Origin: Streptomyces sp. VRA16 Mangrove soil
GTDB lineage: Bacteria > Actinomycetota > Actinomycetes > Streptomycetales > Streptomycetaceae
NCBI RefSeq assembly: GCF_017377775.1
Contig: NZ_JAFVLN010000025.1
Span: 1 to 64,000 of the forward strand
Direction of reading: 5' to 3'
DNA: 64,000 nucleotides
The position numbers and the translations under genes are program-made. The notes beneath the pieces were generated by a model, which was given only the letters and a program-made list of their open reading frames with translations, did not search any database and was not told where the DNA came from. Numbering within the stretch: position 1 is the first letter of the stretch; every line of letters begins with the position of its first letter. Positions 53,753 to 62,643 of the stretch are shown piece by piece.

Positions 53753-53954
53753 CCCCGAAAACCCGGCGGGCCCACCCACACCAACCCGGACCCGAGAACC
53801 CCGCCCTCCCGGACCACGGCACAGCCCAACGAAAGCCACGCCACACAGGCCGCGCCCCGGAAACCCCGCAGCACCACGACACACCAGCCCGGACCCCGAA
53901 AACCCCACCCCCGGACCACGGCCGCCCCGGCGGAGCCACGGCGCCCCGGCCGCG
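53753..53954. other. T-depleted intergenic tract
   Basis: This 202-bp spacer between convergent marR and helD has a single T on the plus strand (53807) and is dominated by C and A. No gene or hairpin is convincing. The marR transcript through it would be C-rich and nearly uridine-free, a composition that could serve as a Rho loading site. Confidence 0.55.
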
Positions 53955-55997
53955 CTAGCTACGCGCCCCGCCGAACGGCAGCTCGCGCGCGTGCACCACG
54001 TCCAGCCGGGAGACGGCCCGGGTCAGCACGACGTACAGCCGCTCAAGCCCCCGCGCCTCCCCCTCCACCACGGCCGCGGGCTCCACGGCGACGACGTGGT
54101 CGTACTCAAGACCCTTGACCTCACCCGCGGCGACGACGGCGACCCGCGCCCCGAGCTCGTCGGCCCCGGCCGCCTCGACACCGGCCGCGACGAGCCCGTC
54201 CCGCACCCGCGCCACGTCCGCCTCCGCGGCGATGACCCCGACGGACCCCTCGAAGCCGAGCGCCCGCCGCACGGCGTCGACCGCTCCCGCCACCACGTCG
54301 TCGACGCGCCGCACCCGCAACTCGCCGTCCCTGCGCAGCGATCGGGCGGGCGGCACCGACACATCGAGCCGTCCGAGCACCTGATTGGCCAGCTCGACCA
54401 CGGCTTCCGGCACCCGGAACCCGACGGTCAGCGGCACCACGGCCGCCTCCGGCTTCCCCAGATGCCCGAGCTGCTCACCCCAGTCGCGCGCGGCCCACGG
54501 CGTGGTGCCCTGCGCCAGGTCCCCGAGCACGGTCAGCGAACCGAAGACGGCGCGCCGCGCGATGGCCCGCGCCTGCATCGGGGAGAGGTCCTGCGCCTCG
54601 TCGACGACGATGTGCCCGTACCCCTCGGGGTGGTCGAGGAGCCCGGCGGCCTCGTCGATCAGCACCAGATCGGCGGCGGACCACTGGGCCGACTTGTACG
54701 AGCGCGGGGGCCGGTCCCACAGCAACGCCTGCTGCTCATCGGAGTCGAAGACCCCATCCGCAGCACCCGCCAACTCCGCCCCATCGGTCAGCAGTTGATG
54801 CACCACCTCCTCGGGCCGCACCTTGGGCCAGACCGCGTCCAGGAACTCCCGCACCGGACGCGCCCGCTCCATGCGCTGCTGCCAGGCCCGCCCGACGACC
54901 GCGCCGCGCCGCTCGGCCTGCTCCTGCAGGTGCCGCACGACGCGGCTGCGCACCCGCTCCCGCCCGACGAGATAGGGCGGCTCCTCGCTCCGCACCGCGC
55001 GGACGATCCCTTCGAGGACCGACTCCGACACCCGCCACCACGCCGCGTCGTCCTTCACGGCGAGGGACCCGGTGATCGCGGCCGTGGACACCCTGCCGTA
55101 CAGGGCACGGCGCAGCACCTCGGCCATGCGCGGGTCGTGCTTGAGGGTGGCGGCGGGCTCGTCGTCGTACGACCGGACCGGGAACCGCCCGACGAGCTCC
55201 GCCACGGTGGACTGCCGCACCCCGTTCTCGCCGAGGGCGGGCAGCACCGCGGAGATGTAGGAGAGGAAGGTGCGGTTGGGCCCGAGAACCAGGAGTCCAC
55301 CGCGCTGGATGCGGCGCGGGAACGTGTAGAGCAGATACGCGGCCCGGTGCAGCCCGACGGCGGTCTTCCCGGTGCCCGGGGCGCCCTGGACGCACACGGA
55401 GTCGGCGAGCGCGGCGCGGACGAGGTCGTCCTGTTCGGGCTGGATGGTCGCGGCGATGTCGCGCATCGGCCCGACGCGCGGCCGCTCGATCTCCCCGGCG
55501 AGAATCGCGCTCGCGGCGCCGCCCTCGCCCCGCCCCAGCCGCTCGTCCTCCAGGCCGGTCAGATCCCGCGAGTCCCCCTTGCTCCCCGGCGCCCAGCCGA
55601 ACCGGCGCCGTACGTCCACACCCTGTGGATCGTTGGCTCCGGCCTGGTAGAACGCCCGGGAGACCGGCGCCCGCCAGTCCACCACGAGCGGCGGCGCCGC
55701 TGGATGCTCGGTGATCCGCAGGCGCCCCACGTGGTAGCTCTGCCCGGCGTGCTCGCCGCCGGCCCCGAAGTCGAGCCGCCCGAAGAAGGCCGGAACCTGC
55801 GGCAGCTCCTTCAACTCCTTGGCCTTGCTGCGCAGTTGATAGCCGAGCACCTCGGCGTCGGCGCCGGAAGCAGAGGCGTTCTCACCGATGACGACCTGCT
55901 CGTCGGCGCCTTCGACCATGGCGGCGAGGGCGTCGCGGCACCGGTCGTGAAAACGGCGTTCGGCGACGAGGGCAGCGCTGATCTCGGCAGATGTCAT
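53955..55997 (-). CDS. helD: HelD-like RNA polymerase recycling ATPase
   Basis: A 680-residue superfamily 1 helicase-like ATPase. The N-terminal coiled-coil that enters RNAP is MTSAEISAALVAERRFHDRCRD; Walker A GAPGTGKT at 205-212; Walker B VVDEAQDLSPMQ; motif IV-VI include LTVGFRVPEAVVELAN and LYVVLTRAVS. HelD proteins free stalled RNA polymerase, and the HelR subgroup gives rifamycin tolerance. No rifamycin-associated element (RAE) is visible upstream, so HelR function is not claimed. Confidence 0.85.
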   Translation of the reverse strand: MTSAEISAALVAERRFHDRCRDALAAMVEGADEQVVIGENASASGADAEVLGYQLRSKAKELKELPQVPAFFGRLDFGAGGEHAGQSYHVGRLRITEHPAAPPLVVDWRAPVSRAFYQAGANDPQGVDVRRRFGWAPGSKGDSRDLTGLEDERLGRGEGGAASAILAGEIERPRVGPMRDIAATIQPEQDDLVRAALADSVCVQGAPGTGKTAVGLHRAAYLLYTFPRRIQRGGLLVLGPNRTFLSYISAVLPALGENGVRQSTVAELVGRFPVRSYDDEPAATLKHDPRMAEVLRRALYGRVSTAAITGSLAVKDDAAWWRVSESVLEGIVRAVRSEEPPYLVGRERVRSRVVRHLQEQAERRGAVVGRAWQQRMERARPVREFLDAVWPKVRPEEVVHQLLTDGAELAGAADGVFDSDEQQALLWDRPPRSYKSAQWSAADLVLIDEAAGLLDHPEGYGHIVVDEAQDLSPMQARAIARRAVFGSLTVLGDLAQGTTPWAARDWGEQLGHLGKPEAAVVPLTVGFRVPEAVVELANQVLGRLDVSVPPARSLRRDGELRVRRVDDVVAGAVDAVRRALGFEGSVGVIAAEADVARVRDGLVAAGVEAAGADELGARVAVVAAGEVKGLEYDHVVAVEPAAVVEGEARGLERLYVVLTRAVSRLDVVHARELPFGGARS

Positions 55998-56006
55998 ACA
56001 TCCACC

Positions 56007-56024
56007 GTAACGCAACCGGGTTAC
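56007..56024. promoter_or_regulatory. Candidate TetR operator upstream of helD
   Basis: GTAAC-N8-GTTAC, 10 bp before the helD start and just past the end of the TetR gene. The form suits a TetR repressor, possibly the one next door. Confidence 0.5.
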
Positions 56025-56029
56025 ATTTT

Positions 56030-56683
56030 TTACTCAGTAAGGCGGGCGCCCGGGGCAGCGGGCGCGCCGATCCCGGCCTCCAGCTGCCCGAACCCCAGCT
56101 CGGCGGCGCGCACCGCGTCCGCCTCCACCTGGTCCGCGGACTCCCCGGCCGCGATCCGGCGCCCGTTCTCCTGCGCCAGGATCCGCTGCACCGCCACGAT
56201 CTGCCCGGCCGCGAGCCGCGCCGCGAGCTCCGGCCCGCCCAGCGCCCCGGCCAGCGCGTTCTCGGACCGCTCCTGATACCCGTACAGCCGCGCCACCAGC
56301 TGCGGCGTCCCGTACAGCAGCCGCTGATAGGCCAGCACCGCCGGGTGATCGCACAGCCCGGTCACCGGGTCCCGGCGCCCGAGCCCCTCCAGAAAGTTCC
56401 GCCGCAGCGCCCCCAACGGGGTCTCGCCCTCGGCCCGCCCCACCACGACCCGCGCCGCCTCGTCCTCGTGGTCGGCGAACCGGTGCAGCACCAGGTCCTC
56501 CTTCGCCGCGAAGTACCGGAACAGGGTCGGCTTGGACACCCCGGCGGCCGCGGCGATCTCGGCGACGGACACCGCGTCGTACCCCCGCTCCAGGAACATC
56601 CGGATCGCGGTCTCGGAGAGCGCCTCCCGGGTGCGCTGCTTCTTGCGTTCGCGGAGGGTGGGGGTGGGGTGCGGGGTGGTCAT
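56030..56683 (-). CDS. TetR-family regulator
   Basis: A 217-residue repressor with helix-turn-helix RTREALSETAIRMFLERGYDAVSVAEIAAAAGVSKPTLFRYFAAKEDLV. The C-terminal domain binds an unknown ligand. ATG 56683 overlaps the stop of the APH-like gene (ATGA), so it belongs to the accessory operon, and helD starts just downstream. Confidence 0.88.
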   Translation of the reverse strand: MTTPHPTPTLRERKKQRTREALSETAIRMFLERGYDAVSVAEIAAAAGVSKPTLFRYFAAKEDLVLHRFADHEDEAARVVVGRAEGETPLGALRRNFLEGLGRRDPVTGLCDHPAVLAYQRLLYGTPQLVARLYGYQERSENALAGALGGPELAARLAAGQIVAVQRILAQENGRRIAAGESADQVEADAVRAAELGFGQLEAGIGAPAAPGARLTE

Positions 56684-57774
56684 GGAAGTGCAGCGTAATC
56701 GCGGCAGGCGACGGCGAGCGCGGAGGCGATGTCCCGAGCGGACGGAACGTCCGGCAGCCCGAGCGGCGCCGCCCCCCTGGCCAGGACGCCGTGCAGCGGA
56801 GCCGCCGCGGCCCACAGCCGTGCCGTGTCCGGTCCCGGTCCGTCGCACAGGGTGAGCGCGCAGCGGATGACGTCGGTGAACACCGACTGCGCCCGCTTGA
56901 AGCCGAGCAGCGGCGGCAGGTCGCCACGCCAGCCGGCCGAGCAGCCGGGGGCGGCCTCCTCCACGGCCCGGCACCACAGACGGATCACTTCCTGTTCCTG
57001 GGCGGGCGGGTAACCCATCAGGTGGAGGTGGGTGGCCAGGTCGTAGAGCGGATCACCGAACATGGCCAACTCCCAGTCTATGACCCACAGTTCACCGAAC
57101 TCGTCGACGATCAGGTTCTCCCTGTGCAGGTCTCCGTGGACCAGGCGGAAGGGGCGTTCGCGCAGCCCCGCGGCCCAGGCGCGCAGCCGCCCGAAGCAGC
57201 CGTCGTCCACACCGAGGGCCCGGAAGAGGTCACCGAAGCGGTCGGCGTGAACCACGTAGACGCTGCCCTCGACGAAATCGATCAACTTCCCCAGGCAGGC
57301 TCCGGTGTCACCGTCGCTCGGCACGGTCTCGCCGGGCACCCGCCGCTCGGCCAGCACCTCCCGGTCCCTGACCGACGCCAGTTCGCGGAACACGTCCACG
57401 ATCTGATGGACCAGCGGCCAGGGCACGGCCTCGCCCGTCCCGGACAGCCGGGCCAGCGTCTCCCCCTCGATGTAGCGCTGCAGGCCGGCCCCGCCGACCT
57501 CGATGACCTCGGGGACGCGGCGCACCCGGTGGCTCAGGGCACGCACGAGGTCCGGCTCCGAGGCGAAGCAGCGCCGGTCGAAGCGGACGAGCCCGGCCCG
57601 CGCCGACCGGCTCTTCCAGCGGACGGGACGTGGGTGGCGGCCCTCCCGGAGAGGGAAGACGTACGTGTCGTGGTGAGCGCCTGTCAGCGGGCCCTCGACA
57701 ACCGACGCGTCACCGGAGAGTTCCACCGCCGACCGCCATGCCGGACTCACGCTCCCGTTCGAGAAGCTCCGCAT
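56680..57774 (-). CDS. APH-fold small-molecule kinase 1
   Basis: A 364-residue aminoglycoside-phosphotransferase/choline-kinase-fold protein. Catalytic loop LVHGDLHRENLIV and metal-binding VIDWELAMFGDPLYDLATHLHLMG match Brenner-type motifs. The N-lobe is unusual (GPLTGAHHDTYVFPLREG). Overlaps the second kinase by 28 bp and the TetR gene by four. Substrate unknown; the partner kinase shares its overall pattern. Confidence 0.85.
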   Translation of the reverse strand: MRSFSNGSVSPAWRSAVELSGDASVVEGPLTGAHHDTYVFPLREGRHPRPVRWKSRSARAGLVRFDRRCFASEPDLVRALSHRVRRVPEVIEVGGAGLQRYIEGETLARLSGTGEAVPWPLVHQIVDVFRELASVRDREVLAERRVPGETVPSDGDTGACLGKLIDFVEGSVYVVHADRFGDLFRALGVDDGCFGRLRAWAAGLRERPFRLVHGDLHRENLIVDEFGELWVIDWELAMFGDPLYDLATHLHLMGYPPAQEQEVIRLWCRAVEEAAPGCSAGWRGDLPPLLGFKRAQSVFTDVIRCALTLCDGPGPDTARLWAAAAPLHGVLARGAAPLGLPDVPSARDIASALAVACRDYAALP

Positions 57775-58946
57775 GAGAGCCCAGGATCCGCGTCGCCTGC
57801 GTCCGGTGCAACGGTGTCCCGGTCCCTGAGGTCATTTTCGTGCCAGGAGCACAGTCCCTTGCGGACAAGGGCCGGCTCCGGCCAGGTGCTCAGCCCCAGC
57901 GGCACCGCGGCCCGTGCCACCGCGCGGTGGATCCGCTGCGCCGCCGCGTCGAAGTCCTGCTCGGTCGGCTCGCCGCCGAGGGACAGGGCGGCCCGCATCG
58001 TGTCGGGGAAGACCGACTGCACGTATTCGAACGCCAGGTACCAGTCGAGGTCCTCGCGCCAGTTCTCGACCATGCGGCCGGAACGGGACTCTTTCATCCT
58101 GATGGCCCAGAGTTCCTTCATGGCCTCCCGCTCACGGTCCCCGTACCCCATCCGCACGAGATGGGTGGCGAGGTCGTGCACCGGATCGCCGTACAACGCC
58201 AGTTCCCAGTCGATGAAGCAGAGCCGCTCGCCGACCCCTGGCACGTCCGAGACGATCACATTGGCCCGGTGGAGGTCGGTGTGCAGGACGGAGAACGGCC
58301 GGTCGGTCAGGCGCGTGCTGCGGTCCAGCCGGTCCAGGAAGGTGTCGATCGGATTGTCCGGAACACCCACCGTCCGGAAGAGCTCACCGAACCGCCGACG
58401 GTTGGCCTCGTACACCTTCTCCTGGGCGAAACGGGCCAGCCAGCCCAGGAACTGGCGGCTCCCCTCCGTCGGATAGCCGTCCGGCAGCTTGGGCAGCCAC
58501 TTCAGCCGTACGTCGGTGAGGCGCGCGAACAGATCGGCGAAGGCCTCGAGGCGTGCCGTGCCCACCTCGCCGTCCGGCGCGACCTCCGAGAGCGGCGCAC
58601 CCGGCTGATACGAGTGCAGGGACCATCCCTCTAACTCCGCCAGACAGCGCGGGACCCGGGAGACGCTGCGGCGGACCGCATCGAGCACCGCCTTCTCGCT
58701 CTCCCACAGGCGCGGCACCACTTGGAGAGTGTCCAGCGGCATACGGAACTTGCCGCGGGACTTGCCCTTGAGACCGAACAGCTTGTCTCCGGTACGGAAC
58801 AGCAGGGTGAGACCGGGCCCGAGCGGGGCGACCACGTTCTCGTTGTGGTGCCCCGTGATCACTTCCCCGTCCGGGGCGCAGCGGGCCGTCTCCGCGGCCT
58901 TGCGGAGCCATGCCCTGCGCACGCTGCTGGGCGAGAGTGCCGACAT
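57747..58946 (-). CDS. APH-fold small-molecule kinase 2
   Basis: A 399-residue relative of the next kinase. Catalytic VLHTDLHRANVIVSDV and CFIDWELALYGDPVHDLATHLVRMGYGDRE correspond to those of kinase 1, and TGHHNENVVAPLGPGLTLLFRTGD aligns with its N-lobe GAHHDTYVFP. Start ATG 58946 is chosen because it follows GGAGGG, though at long spacing; the ATG 15 codons upstream is possible. The two genes look like a duplicated pair. Confidence 0.82.
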   Translation of the reverse strand: MSALSPSSVRRAWLRKAAETARCAPDGEVITGHHNENVVAPLGPGLTLLFRTGDKLFGLKGKSRGKFRMPLDTLQVVPRLWESEKAVLDAVRRSVSRVPRCLAELEGWSLHSYQPGAPLSEVAPDGEVGTARLEAFADLFARLTDVRLKWLPKLPDGYPTEGSRQFLGWLARFAQEKVYEANRRRFGELFRTVGVPDNPIDTFLDRLDRSTRLTDRPFSVLHTDLHRANVIVSDVPGVGERLCFIDWELALYGDPVHDLATHLVRMGYGDREREAMKELWAIRMKESRSGRMVENWREDLDWYLAFEYVQSVFPDTMRAALSLGGEPTEQDFDAAAQRIHRAVARAAVPLGLSTWPEPALVRKGLCSWHENDLRDRDTVAPDAGDADPGLSCGASRTGA

Positions 58947-59000
58947 GAGCGCACACAGTAGCCCTCCGCCGCCGAGGGGGCCACTTGACATATGCCAGGG

Positions 59001-59870
59001 TCATCCCAAGGGCTGAGCCACATGGTCCCAGACATGGTCGAACATCAACTGCTCGGATTGCACGAACAGTTGGTCCCTGCCGCCCACACCCCGCTCGAAC
59101 ACGTACATCGCGGTCTCTGCGCCGTCCACGTCCCTCAGCGGCTTCAGCTCCTCATAGGGGTAGACGTCCCGCATGAAGCGGCCCGGGATGTAATGGCCGA
59201 GCAGAAGCACCTGCCGGTTGAAGAGGTACGTCTTGCGCACCGGGGTCCCGCGCAGGCTCCGGAACTCCGCCTGGGCATCGATCTTCAGCTCCGAGCGCAG
59301 CCGCGCGAACATCTGCTGCAGACGAATCCGGTGCGCCTCACCCTGAAGCCTGTTGCGCCGGTCCACCGCTTCGTCCATCTCGGGGTCGGGCCCCCAGCCC
59401 CCCTCCGGGGCCGGATAGTCGAGCCTCTCGTCGGCCCGGGGCAGCATCACCCGCACCCGGCACACGCGCGGCTGCAGGGTCTGCTCGTAGAACTTGGTCA
59501 TCATCTCGCCGAACCCCAGCATCAGCGTCTCCGCCGTCAGACTCACGGCATCGATCTGCACCTCGGGGGCCTTCAGCACCTCGGACAAATGGGTGACCAG
59601 AACGCTGCGCGCCGCCCGGGACGGGTCGGCCTCCACGACCGCCTTGCCCGGGGCGACCGTGGGAGGGCTGCCCCGTCCCACATTCGTCAGCAGGCCGTCC
59701 GACTTCAACTGCTCCAGCGCCTGGCGCACCTTGGACCGCTCGACGCCGAACTGATCGGCGAGGTCGGCCTGGGTGGGCAGCCTTTCGCCCCCCTGGAGTC
59801 TGCCGGACTCGATCCACCGGCTCAGCTCGGCCGCGATCTGTTCGGGGGTGACAGCATTCTCCGCGCCCAT
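59001..59870 (-). CDS. GntR-type regulator 1 with unusual C-terminal domain
   Basis: A 289-residue regulator. Residues about 7-75 are a GntR winged helix (GGERLPTQADLADQFGVERSKVRQALEQLKSDGLL). The C-terminal 200 residues share LTAETLMLGFGE, RVMLPRAD, EFRSLRGTPVRKTYLFN and a final VWDHV segment with regulators 2 and 3. It is not the usual UTRA or FCD domain, and I do not recognise it. The palindrome AGTTGGCTGCCAACT lies 48 bp upstream. Confidence 0.8.
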   Translation of the reverse strand: MGAENAVTPEQIAAELSRWIESGRLQGGERLPTQADLADQFGVERSKVRQALEQLKSDGLLTNVGRGSPPTVAPGKAVVEADPSRAARSVLVTHLSEVLKAPEVQIDAVSLTAETLMLGFGEMMTKFYEQTLQPRVCRVRVMLPRADERLDYPAPEGGWGPDPEMDEAVDRRNRLQGEAHRIRLQQMFARLRSELKIDAQAEFRSLRGTPVRKTYLFNRQVLLLGHYIPGRFMRDVYPYEELKPLRDVDGAETAMYVFERGVGGRDQLFVQSEQLMFDHVWDHVAQPLG

Positions 59871-59917
59871 CCCGCCCCGCCTCCTCCGCAAGCGCCAACT
59901 CCTGACAACCCTACGCC

Positions 59918-59932
59918 AGTTGGCTGCCAACT
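59918..59932. promoter_or_regulatory. Perfect palindrome upstream of regulator 1
   Basis: AGTTGG-CTG-CCAACT, with another CCAACT half at 59895-59900. The AGTTG/CAACT half-site is shared with the operators of regulators 2 and 3. Confidence 0.6.
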
Positions 59933-59976
59933 CCGCCGGGTCTACGCGAAGGCGCGGCGGCACCGGAAGCCGCTGG

Positions 59977-60753
59977 TCAGGCGCGGTCGCGCAGAATCGC
60001 CAGCACCTCCTCCAGGGAGCCCACGACATGACGGGCCCCGGCAGCGGTGAGATCCGCGGCCTCCGCGCTGCCGCGCGCGTACCCCAGGAACGGGACTCCC
60101 GCCGCCCGTGCGGCCGTGAAGTCCGAGACGGTGTCCCCGACCATCAGCGCGTCCGAGGCGTCGGCCTCCAGGCCCCGCAGCGCCCTGTTGAGGCAGTGCG
60201 GATCCGGCTTGAGCAGCTCTAGTTCCTGCGTCCGGCCGTAGATGTGCGGCTCGAAACAGCCGGAGAGACCGCGTCCGGCGAGATAACGGCGCACCGCCTC
60301 GGGCGAGTTGTTCGTGGCGACGGCCAGGCGCGCCCCGACCGCCTGCCAGGTCCGGATGACCGGATCGGCGTACGGCGTCGGGAACGCACTGTGCACGGCC
60401 TGCAGCTCATCTTCGGCGAGACGTTTCTCCATCTGCCGGGCCAACGCACCGTGCTGAGGCAGGCCGCCGACCTTCGCCAGCGCGGCATGCGGGTCCAGAC
60501 GCCGCTGCTCCGTCCGGGTCAGGACGTCGAGCCGCCCTTTGGACTCCAGCCACAGCAGCTGCTCGCGGCCGATGTCCCGCGCCGAGTCCCCCGGGAAGAG
60601 CCGGCAGATGGGCCCGTCGAAATCGAAGAGGACGAACGTGGCACGTCTGATCACGTCCCTCAACTCGGTTCTCTCGTACGTCACTTCCTTCGAGCCGTCC
60701 TCGCCGCTCACGTCACCCACCAGAACAGTCTGCTGCGTCGCGTCTGAAGTCAC
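59977..60753 (-). CDS. HAD phosphatase 1
   Basis: A 258-residue HAD phosphatase: motif I FVLFDFDGPICRLFPG, motif II VATNNSPEAVRRYLAGRGL, motif III LLKPDPHCLNRAL, motif IV LMVGDTVSDFTAARAAGV. Likely cuts a phosphomonoester in the cytoplasm. The GTG start 60753 overlaps a degenerate TGA, at exactly the place where HAD 2 starts relative to its gntR partner. About half of its residues recur in HAD 2. Confidence 0.88.
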   Translation of the reverse strand: MTSDATQQTVLVGDVSGEDGSKEVTYERTELRDVIRRATFVLFDFDGPICRLFPGDSARDIGREQLLWLESKGRLDVLTRTEQRRLDPHAALAKVGGLPQHGALARQMEKRLAEDELQAVHSAFPTPYADPVIRTWQAVGARLAVATNNSPEAVRRYLAGRGLSGCFEPHIYGRTQELELLKPDPHCLNRALRGLEADASDALMVGDTVSDFTAARAAGVPFLGYARGSAEAADLTAAGARHVVGSLEEVLAILRDRA

Positions 60754-60806
60754 CAGGAAAGTGTCGGGTCCGGCCGCACGGTTTCCCAGAGGCCGGAAGG
60801 GCCTTT
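60750..60806 (-). pseudogene. Remnant of a gntR 3' end
   Basis: Read on the minus strand, the bases just before HAD 1 encode KGPSGLWETVRPDPTLSW then a stop. It aligns with the end of regulator 2 (KWFDALWATITSDLTLS): eight of 17 positions match, including LW, T, D and TLS. It looks like the tail of a deleted gntR gene. Confidence 0.65.
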
Positions 60807-60841
60807 GCCTGGGTCCTTCACACAACGGGAGCCGTCGTGCC

Positions 60842-61621
60842 TCACGGCGGCGAGACAACGCGCAGAATGTCCAGGACCTCCCCCAGGGCGGTCACCACGA
60901 AGGGCGCCTCGGCCTGGTGCAGCAGCTGTGCCTTGCGCTCGTTGCGGGCGTATCCCAGGAACATCACCCCCGCGGCCCGCGCGGCCTCCAGGTCGCTCGG
61001 TCCGTCGCCGACCATGAGGGTGGCCCCGGGGGACCCGCCCATCGCCCGCAGCGCTCGCCGGAGCGTGTCCGGGTCCGGTTTGAGGAGATCGGGATCGTGC
61101 GTACGCCCGTAGATGTGTGGCCCGAAACATGCGGAGAGCCCACGCCCGGCGAGATAACGGCGGACCGCCTCCGGGGAGTTGTTCGTCGTGACGGCCAGCC
61201 GGGCGCCCGATCGTCGCCATGCGCGGATCAGCCGGTCGGACCCGTCGGTGGGCCGGGCGGTGCGCGCCGCCAGCAGTTCCCGGCCGCTGAGGAACCGCTC
61301 CATGTCCTGGACCAGCGGGTCGCCGCGCCGGCTGCGGTGCAGGCAGCGCAACGCCGCCTGTGGGTCCACGGCCGCCCGCGCGTCGCCGGCCAGCACGTCG
61401 TGCAGGCCTCGGTCGTCCAGCCATTGCGCCAGGTCCTTCGCGACGTCCTCGGCAGGGACCCCCTGGAAGAGCCGGCAGATCGGCCCGTCGAAATCGAACA
61501 GCACCTGGCGTGTACGCGCGATCAGGGCGGCCAGGCCGCCGGACGGTCGCGCCTCGTCCGTCCCGTCGGCAGCGGCGGCCCCCTGCCCGGACCCGTCGGG
61601 GGCCACCTCGTCACGGGCCAC
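60842..61621 (-). CDS. HAD phosphatase 2
   Basis: A 259-residue HAD phosphatase closely related to HAD 1: VLFDFDGPICRLFQG, VTTNNSPEAVRRYLAGRGLSACFGPHIYGRT, LLKPDPDTLRRAL, LMVGDGPSDLEAARAAGV. The GTG start shares one base with the regulator 2 stop (TAGTG), so expression is coupled to that regulator. Confidence 0.9.
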   Translation of the reverse strand: MARDEVAPDGSGQGAAAADGTDEARPSGGLAALIARTRQVLFDFDGPICRLFQGVPAEDVAKDLAQWLDDRGLHDVLAGDARAAVDPQAALRCLHRSRRGDPLVQDMERFLSGRELLAARTARPTDGSDRLIRAWRRSGARLAVTTNNSPEAVRRYLAGRGLSACFGPHIYGRTHDPDLLKPDPDTLRRALRAMGGSPGATLMVGDGPSDLEAARAAGVMFLGYARNERKAQLLHQAEAPFVVTALGEVLDILRVVSPP

Positions 61622-62631
61622 TAGGACAGCGTCAGGTCCGACGTGATGGTTGCCCAGAGCGCGTCGAACCATTTCTGCGACTCCTCCACGAACGCCCGGT
61701 CCCGGTGCCCCGCGCGCTGCTCGAAGGAGAAGAGGAGGGCGCGGGAACCCGTCGCCGAGTACATCTCCAGCTTCGTTCCGCTGTCGATCTCCTCCTCACG
61801 CCTGGTGACCATGTAGTACGAGAGCAGCGCCTCCTCCTCGTTGAGGAGGTAGAGCTTGATCGGCGGGGTGAACGGCAGGGACCGGAACGTCACGTGGACG
61901 TCGATGTTGTGCGAGGAGCGCAGCGAGCGGAGGTTGTGGCGCAGCACCTGGCCCTGGGCATTGCGGGTGGCGAGCCAGCGCTGATGGACCGCCTCGTCGT
62001 CGGCGCGGTGGGTGCCGTCGTCGGGGTCCGGCACCACGACCGGGAAGGCCAGGTCGATGTCGCGGCTGGGCAGCAGGATGCGTACGTCGATGGAGTCGGG
62101 GCACATCCGGCCCTCGTGGATCAGCCGGAGCGGTTCGCCGAGGGCGAGCATCAGGGTCTCGGAGGTCATGCAGACCGCGTCGATGCGTACGGCCGGCGCC
62201 CGGAACGCCTGCACCAGGCGCGGGGACAGGGCGACCATCGTGGGCTGCGGCTCGCCGGGCGCGTCGGCCGCGGTGGCGACGCGTGGCGGGCTGCCCTTGC
62301 TGCGGCTGCTCAACAGGCCGTCGGCCTCCAGGATCTGCAGGGCCTGCCGGACCGTGCCGCGCTCCACCCGGAACTCACCGGCGAGCAGCGCCTGGGTGGG
62401 CAGCCTGTCCCCCGCCTTGAGCAGCCCCGTCTTGATCCGACGGCGCAGTTCGTCAGCGATCTCCCGGGCCCCCGGCCTTCTGCCGCCGTTCGCCGCCGCG
62501 TCCGTCCCGCCCGACGCATCCGCCGCATCCGCTGTGCCCATCGCGTCCATCGCGTCCATCGCGTCCGTCGCGTTCGTCGTGTTCGCCGCGCCTGCCATGT
62601 CTGCCATGTGTGCCACGCTCTCCCCGCTCAC
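61621..62631 (-). CDS. GntR-type regulator 2 with unusual C-terminal domain
   Basis: A 336-residue regulator. A long Ala/Asp/Met-rich leader (TNATDAMDAMDAMGTADAAD) precedes the GntR winged helix (GDRLPTQALLAGEFRVERGTVRQALQILEADGLL). The C-terminal domain carries MTSETLMLALGEPLR, ILLPSRDIDLAFP, LPFTPPIKLYLLNEEEALLSYY and KWFDALWATITSDLTLS, nearly parallel to regulator 3. The GTG start lies 13 bp after the 27-bp operator and a TAnnnT -10, so the mRNA may be leaderless. Ligand unknown. Confidence 0.82.
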   Translation of the reverse strand: MSGESVAHMADMAGAANTTNATDAMDAMDAMGTADAADASGGTDAAANGGRRPGAREIADELRRRIKTGLLKAGDRLPTQALLAGEFRVERGTVRQALQILEADGLLSSRSKGSPPRVATAADAPGEPQPTMVALSPRLVQAFRAPAVRIDAVCMTSETLMLALGEPLRLIHEGRMCPDSIDVRILLPSRDIDLAFPVVVPDPDDGTHRADDEAVHQRWLATRNAQGQVLRHNLRSLRSSHNIDVHVTFRSLPFTPPIKLYLLNEEEALLSYYMVTRREEEIDSGTKLEMYSATGSRALLFSFEQRAGHRDRAFVEESQKWFDALWATITSDLTLS

Positions 62632-62643
62632 AGCCAAACGGTA

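Noticed and set aside
55998..56029. Rifamycin-associated element before helD
   Set aside because: The expected dyad (GGGGCTT/AAGCCCC type) is absent; only GTAAC/GTTAC is present.
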